A stretch of DNA of 33,444 nt from Candidatus Poribacteria bacterium (lineage in GTDB: Bacteria > Poribacteria > WGA-4E > GCA-2687025). This document shows positions 31,996 through 33,444 of this stretch, one piece after another (positions within the stretch are counted from its first letter, which is position 1; the number at the start of each line of letters is the position of its first letter). The stretch lies in the NCBI GenBank assembly GCA_018644665.1, contig JABGQA010000139.1, forward strand, positions 1 through 33,444, in the 5' to 3' direction. Both the position numbers and the translations under genes were made by a program. The notes under the pieces are model-generated. The model did not search any database. It was given only the letters and a program-made list of their open reading frames with translations, and was not told the origin of the DNA.

Positions 31996-32018
31996 CACGT
32001 CGCTCAAGTGACTGCTCC

Positions 32019-33444
32019 CTACCGTCGGGTCACGGTGGCATCGAGGTTCATGATGGCGCTTGTGAGCATCGTCGTCGCGGCAAGCTCGACCGGGTCCAAC
32101 TCCGACGGCGCTGTCGACTCGCCGACGCGCAACAGCGCGTACGCGTCGTCGGGATGTCGTGCGAAGTGCTCGCGTTGCTCGTCCAGCAGGCCGACGAGCA
32201 TGCTGGCCTCCTCGTCGGTCGGTTGACGGCCGGTCGCTGCGCGGTACGCGTGCCGCACGCGGTCCTCGCGCGCGCCGGCCGGCCGCCGCATCAGCCGCTC
32301 CGCGAACGCCCGCGCGGCCTCGACGAACTGGGTGTCGTTCAGCAGCACCAGCGCCTGCATCGGCGTGTTTGTCACCTGTCGACGCGCGACGCACACCTCC
32401 CGAGTGTCCGCATCGAACAGCAACATCGACGGCGGCGGCGACGTCCGCTTCCAGTACGTGTAGAGGCTACGGCGGTAGAGGCGCAAGTCACGGTCGTGTC
32501 TGTACGTTGCTCCGCTCTTCTCGCGCCACAGGCCGTCGGGTTGGTACGGCTTAGCACCAGGCCCGCCGTGTTCCTCGTGCAGCAACCCGGAGACGTAGAG
32601 CGCGTTGTCTCGGACGGCTTCAGCCGCCAGCCTTCGCCGAGTTCCTCGGGCCAGCAACGCGTTGTCCGGGTCACGCGCTAGCCCGTCCGGGCTCGCCGTC
32701 GAGTCTTGGCGGTACGTCGCCGACATGACCATCAGCTTGATGATCGCCTTACGATCCCAGCCGCTCGCCACGAAGCGGGTGGCGAGCATGTCCAGGAGAT
32801 CTGGATGCGTGGGCGCGGCCCCCTGGCTCCCGAAGTCGTCGGGCGTCGTCACGATGCCCCGGCCGAACAGGCCCTGCCAGTAGCGGTTCACCGCGACCCT
32901 CGCGGTCAGCGGATGGCGTGGTGACGTCAGCCATTGCGCCAGCCCTAGCCTGTTGCGAGGCGCGTCCTCGGGGAACGCCATCACTCCGGCCGGAGTGTCT
33001 CGGCCGACCTGTTCTCCGGGCGCGTCGTAGGCGCCGCGGCCGAGGAGGTACGTCGGCCGCGGTCGATCCGCCTCGGTCATTGCCATGATCTCGGGCAGTC
33101 CGTTCGCCTCAGCGTCCAGGGCGGCCCGGGCCGTGTGCAGAGCTTGCGCCGCGGCCCCGTACGCGTCGTCGTGATTGGCGAGGTAGTACGCGTATAGCTC
33201 TCGCTCGTCCGCATCGTTGGGGTCGAACGAGCCAGTGACCAAGTGCCTCACTTCGGGCGGCGTCAACTCGCGGGCGAACACGCGGAACTCGTCGACCTTC
33301 CCGTCCTTGAACCCACGGTCACGGAATCGCTGACCGATCGTGATCGCGAGAGCGTCCCCGTACGTGATGTCCTTGTAGAGCCCGTCCCGGACGGTCTCGG
33401 TAGCGGCGAGCGTTCCGTCGACGGAAAGCCGAAGGCCGCGCGCG
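32019..33444 (-). CDS. DUF1549/DUF1553 (PSD1) protein with a LamG-like segment, 5' end cut by the window edge
   Basis: The frame is open from the right edge, giving at least 474 residues of the C-terminal part. The first visible ~55 residues are a LamG/ConA-like end (RLSVDGTL...ITIGQRF.DRGFKDGKVDEFRVFARELTPPEV). Then comes the PSD1/DUF1553 module: RNRLGLAQWLTSPRHPLTARVAVNRYWQGLFGRGIV, a DFGSQG loop, SATYRQDST, LLARGTRRRLAAEAVRDNAL, and RQVTNTPMQALVLLNDTQFVEAARAFAERL. Such proteins often also carry an N-terminal cytochrome-like domain, but that part is outside the window. They are exported in planctomycete-type bacteria and usually precede DUF1501. The function is unknown. The frame extends beyond the GTG at 33281 that an ORF caller would pick. 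Confidence 0.88.
   Translation of the reverse strand, partial: ARGLRLSVDGTLAATETVRDGLYKDITYGDALAITIGQRFRDRGFKDGKVDEFRVFARELTPPEVRHLVTGSFDPNDADERELYAYYLANHDDAYGAAAQALHTARAALDAEANGLPEIMAMTEADRPRPTYLLGRGAYDAPGEQVGRDTPAGVMAFPEDAPRNRLGLAQWLTSPRHPLTARVAVNRYWQGLFGRGIVTTPDDFGSQGAAPTHPDLLDMLATRFVASGWDRKAIIKLMVMSATYRQDSTASPDGLARDPDNALLARGTRRRLAAEAVRDNALYVSGLLHEEHGGPGAKPYQPDGLWREKSGATYRHDRDLRLYRRSLYTYWKRTSPPPSMLLFDADTREVCVARRQVTNTPMQALVLLNDTQFVEAARAFAERLMRRPAGAREDRVRHAYRAATGRQPTDEEASMLVGLLDEQREHFARHPDDAYALLRVGESTAPSELDPVELAATTMLTSAIMNLDATVTRR

Noticed and set aside
1..33444. CRISPR arrays, insertion sequences, integrases or att sites
   Set aside because: No regularly spaced repeats, transposase or integrase motifs, and the single tRNA is not flanked by a duplicated 3' end that I can see.

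Overview
The window reads as chromosomal DNA of a GC-rich, diderm, uncultivated-type bacterium. KdsB (Kdo activation) and a TonB-dependent receptor imply an outer membrane with Kdo-containing LPS. The accessory content is a phytanoyl-CoA-dioxygenase (PhyH) expansion, a sulfatase-like hydrolase, two Gfo/Idh/MocA oxidoreductases, a URO-D-family protein, and a DUF1501 + DUF1549/1553 (PSD1) pair. That mix is typical of Poribacteria, Planctomycetes, Latescibacteria and their relatives. The phylum is an inference; no rRNA is present to fix it.

Left part (1-2.6 kb): two divergent PhyH oxygenases, one cut by the window edge, and a convergent sulfatase-like hydrolase whose formylglycine motif is replaced by a Thr-containing sequence. 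From 2.8 to 8.9 kb is a tight housekeeping operon: DUF5069, pheA, hisC, tyrA, aroA, cmk, plsC, with four start/stop overlaps. It is followed by tRNA-Ala(GGC), which appears to have its own promoter inside the end of plsC. The aro genes make prephenate-derived Phe and Tyr; cmk and plsC belong to the widely conserved aroA-cmk-plsC gene string.

Middle (8.9-15 kb): a Gfo/Idh/MocA oxidoreductase overlapping a TonB-dependent receptor, endonuclease III, a ferritin-like di-iron protein, rsmD and a zinc-type alcohol dehydrogenase. From 15.0 to 19.5 kb is a three-gene envelope operon of unclear function: a YCF48-type repeat protein with about 14 blades, an isochorismatase-fold cysteine hydrolase, and a membrane-anchored protein combining a caspase-like domain that has lost its catalytic His and Cys with a PEGA-like domain. 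This operon is the most novel-looking part of the window.

Right part (19.5-33.4 kb): a minus-strand operon of 2-hydroxyacid dehydrogenase, Gfo/Idh/MocA oxidoreductase and kdsB; a tandem two-domain PhyH gene broken by a one-base frameshift; intact polA; a URO-D-family protein; two tandem paralogous secreted concanavalin-A-like proteins with a conserved C-terminal tail; and a DUF1501 + PSD1 pair (the latter carrying a LamG-like segment and cut by the window edge).

Several predicted promoters share an extended -10 of the form TGCTANNNT. I saw no CRISPR array, insertion sequence, integrase, rRNA or phage gene. All coordinates and motif calls come from reading the sequence; no database search was run.
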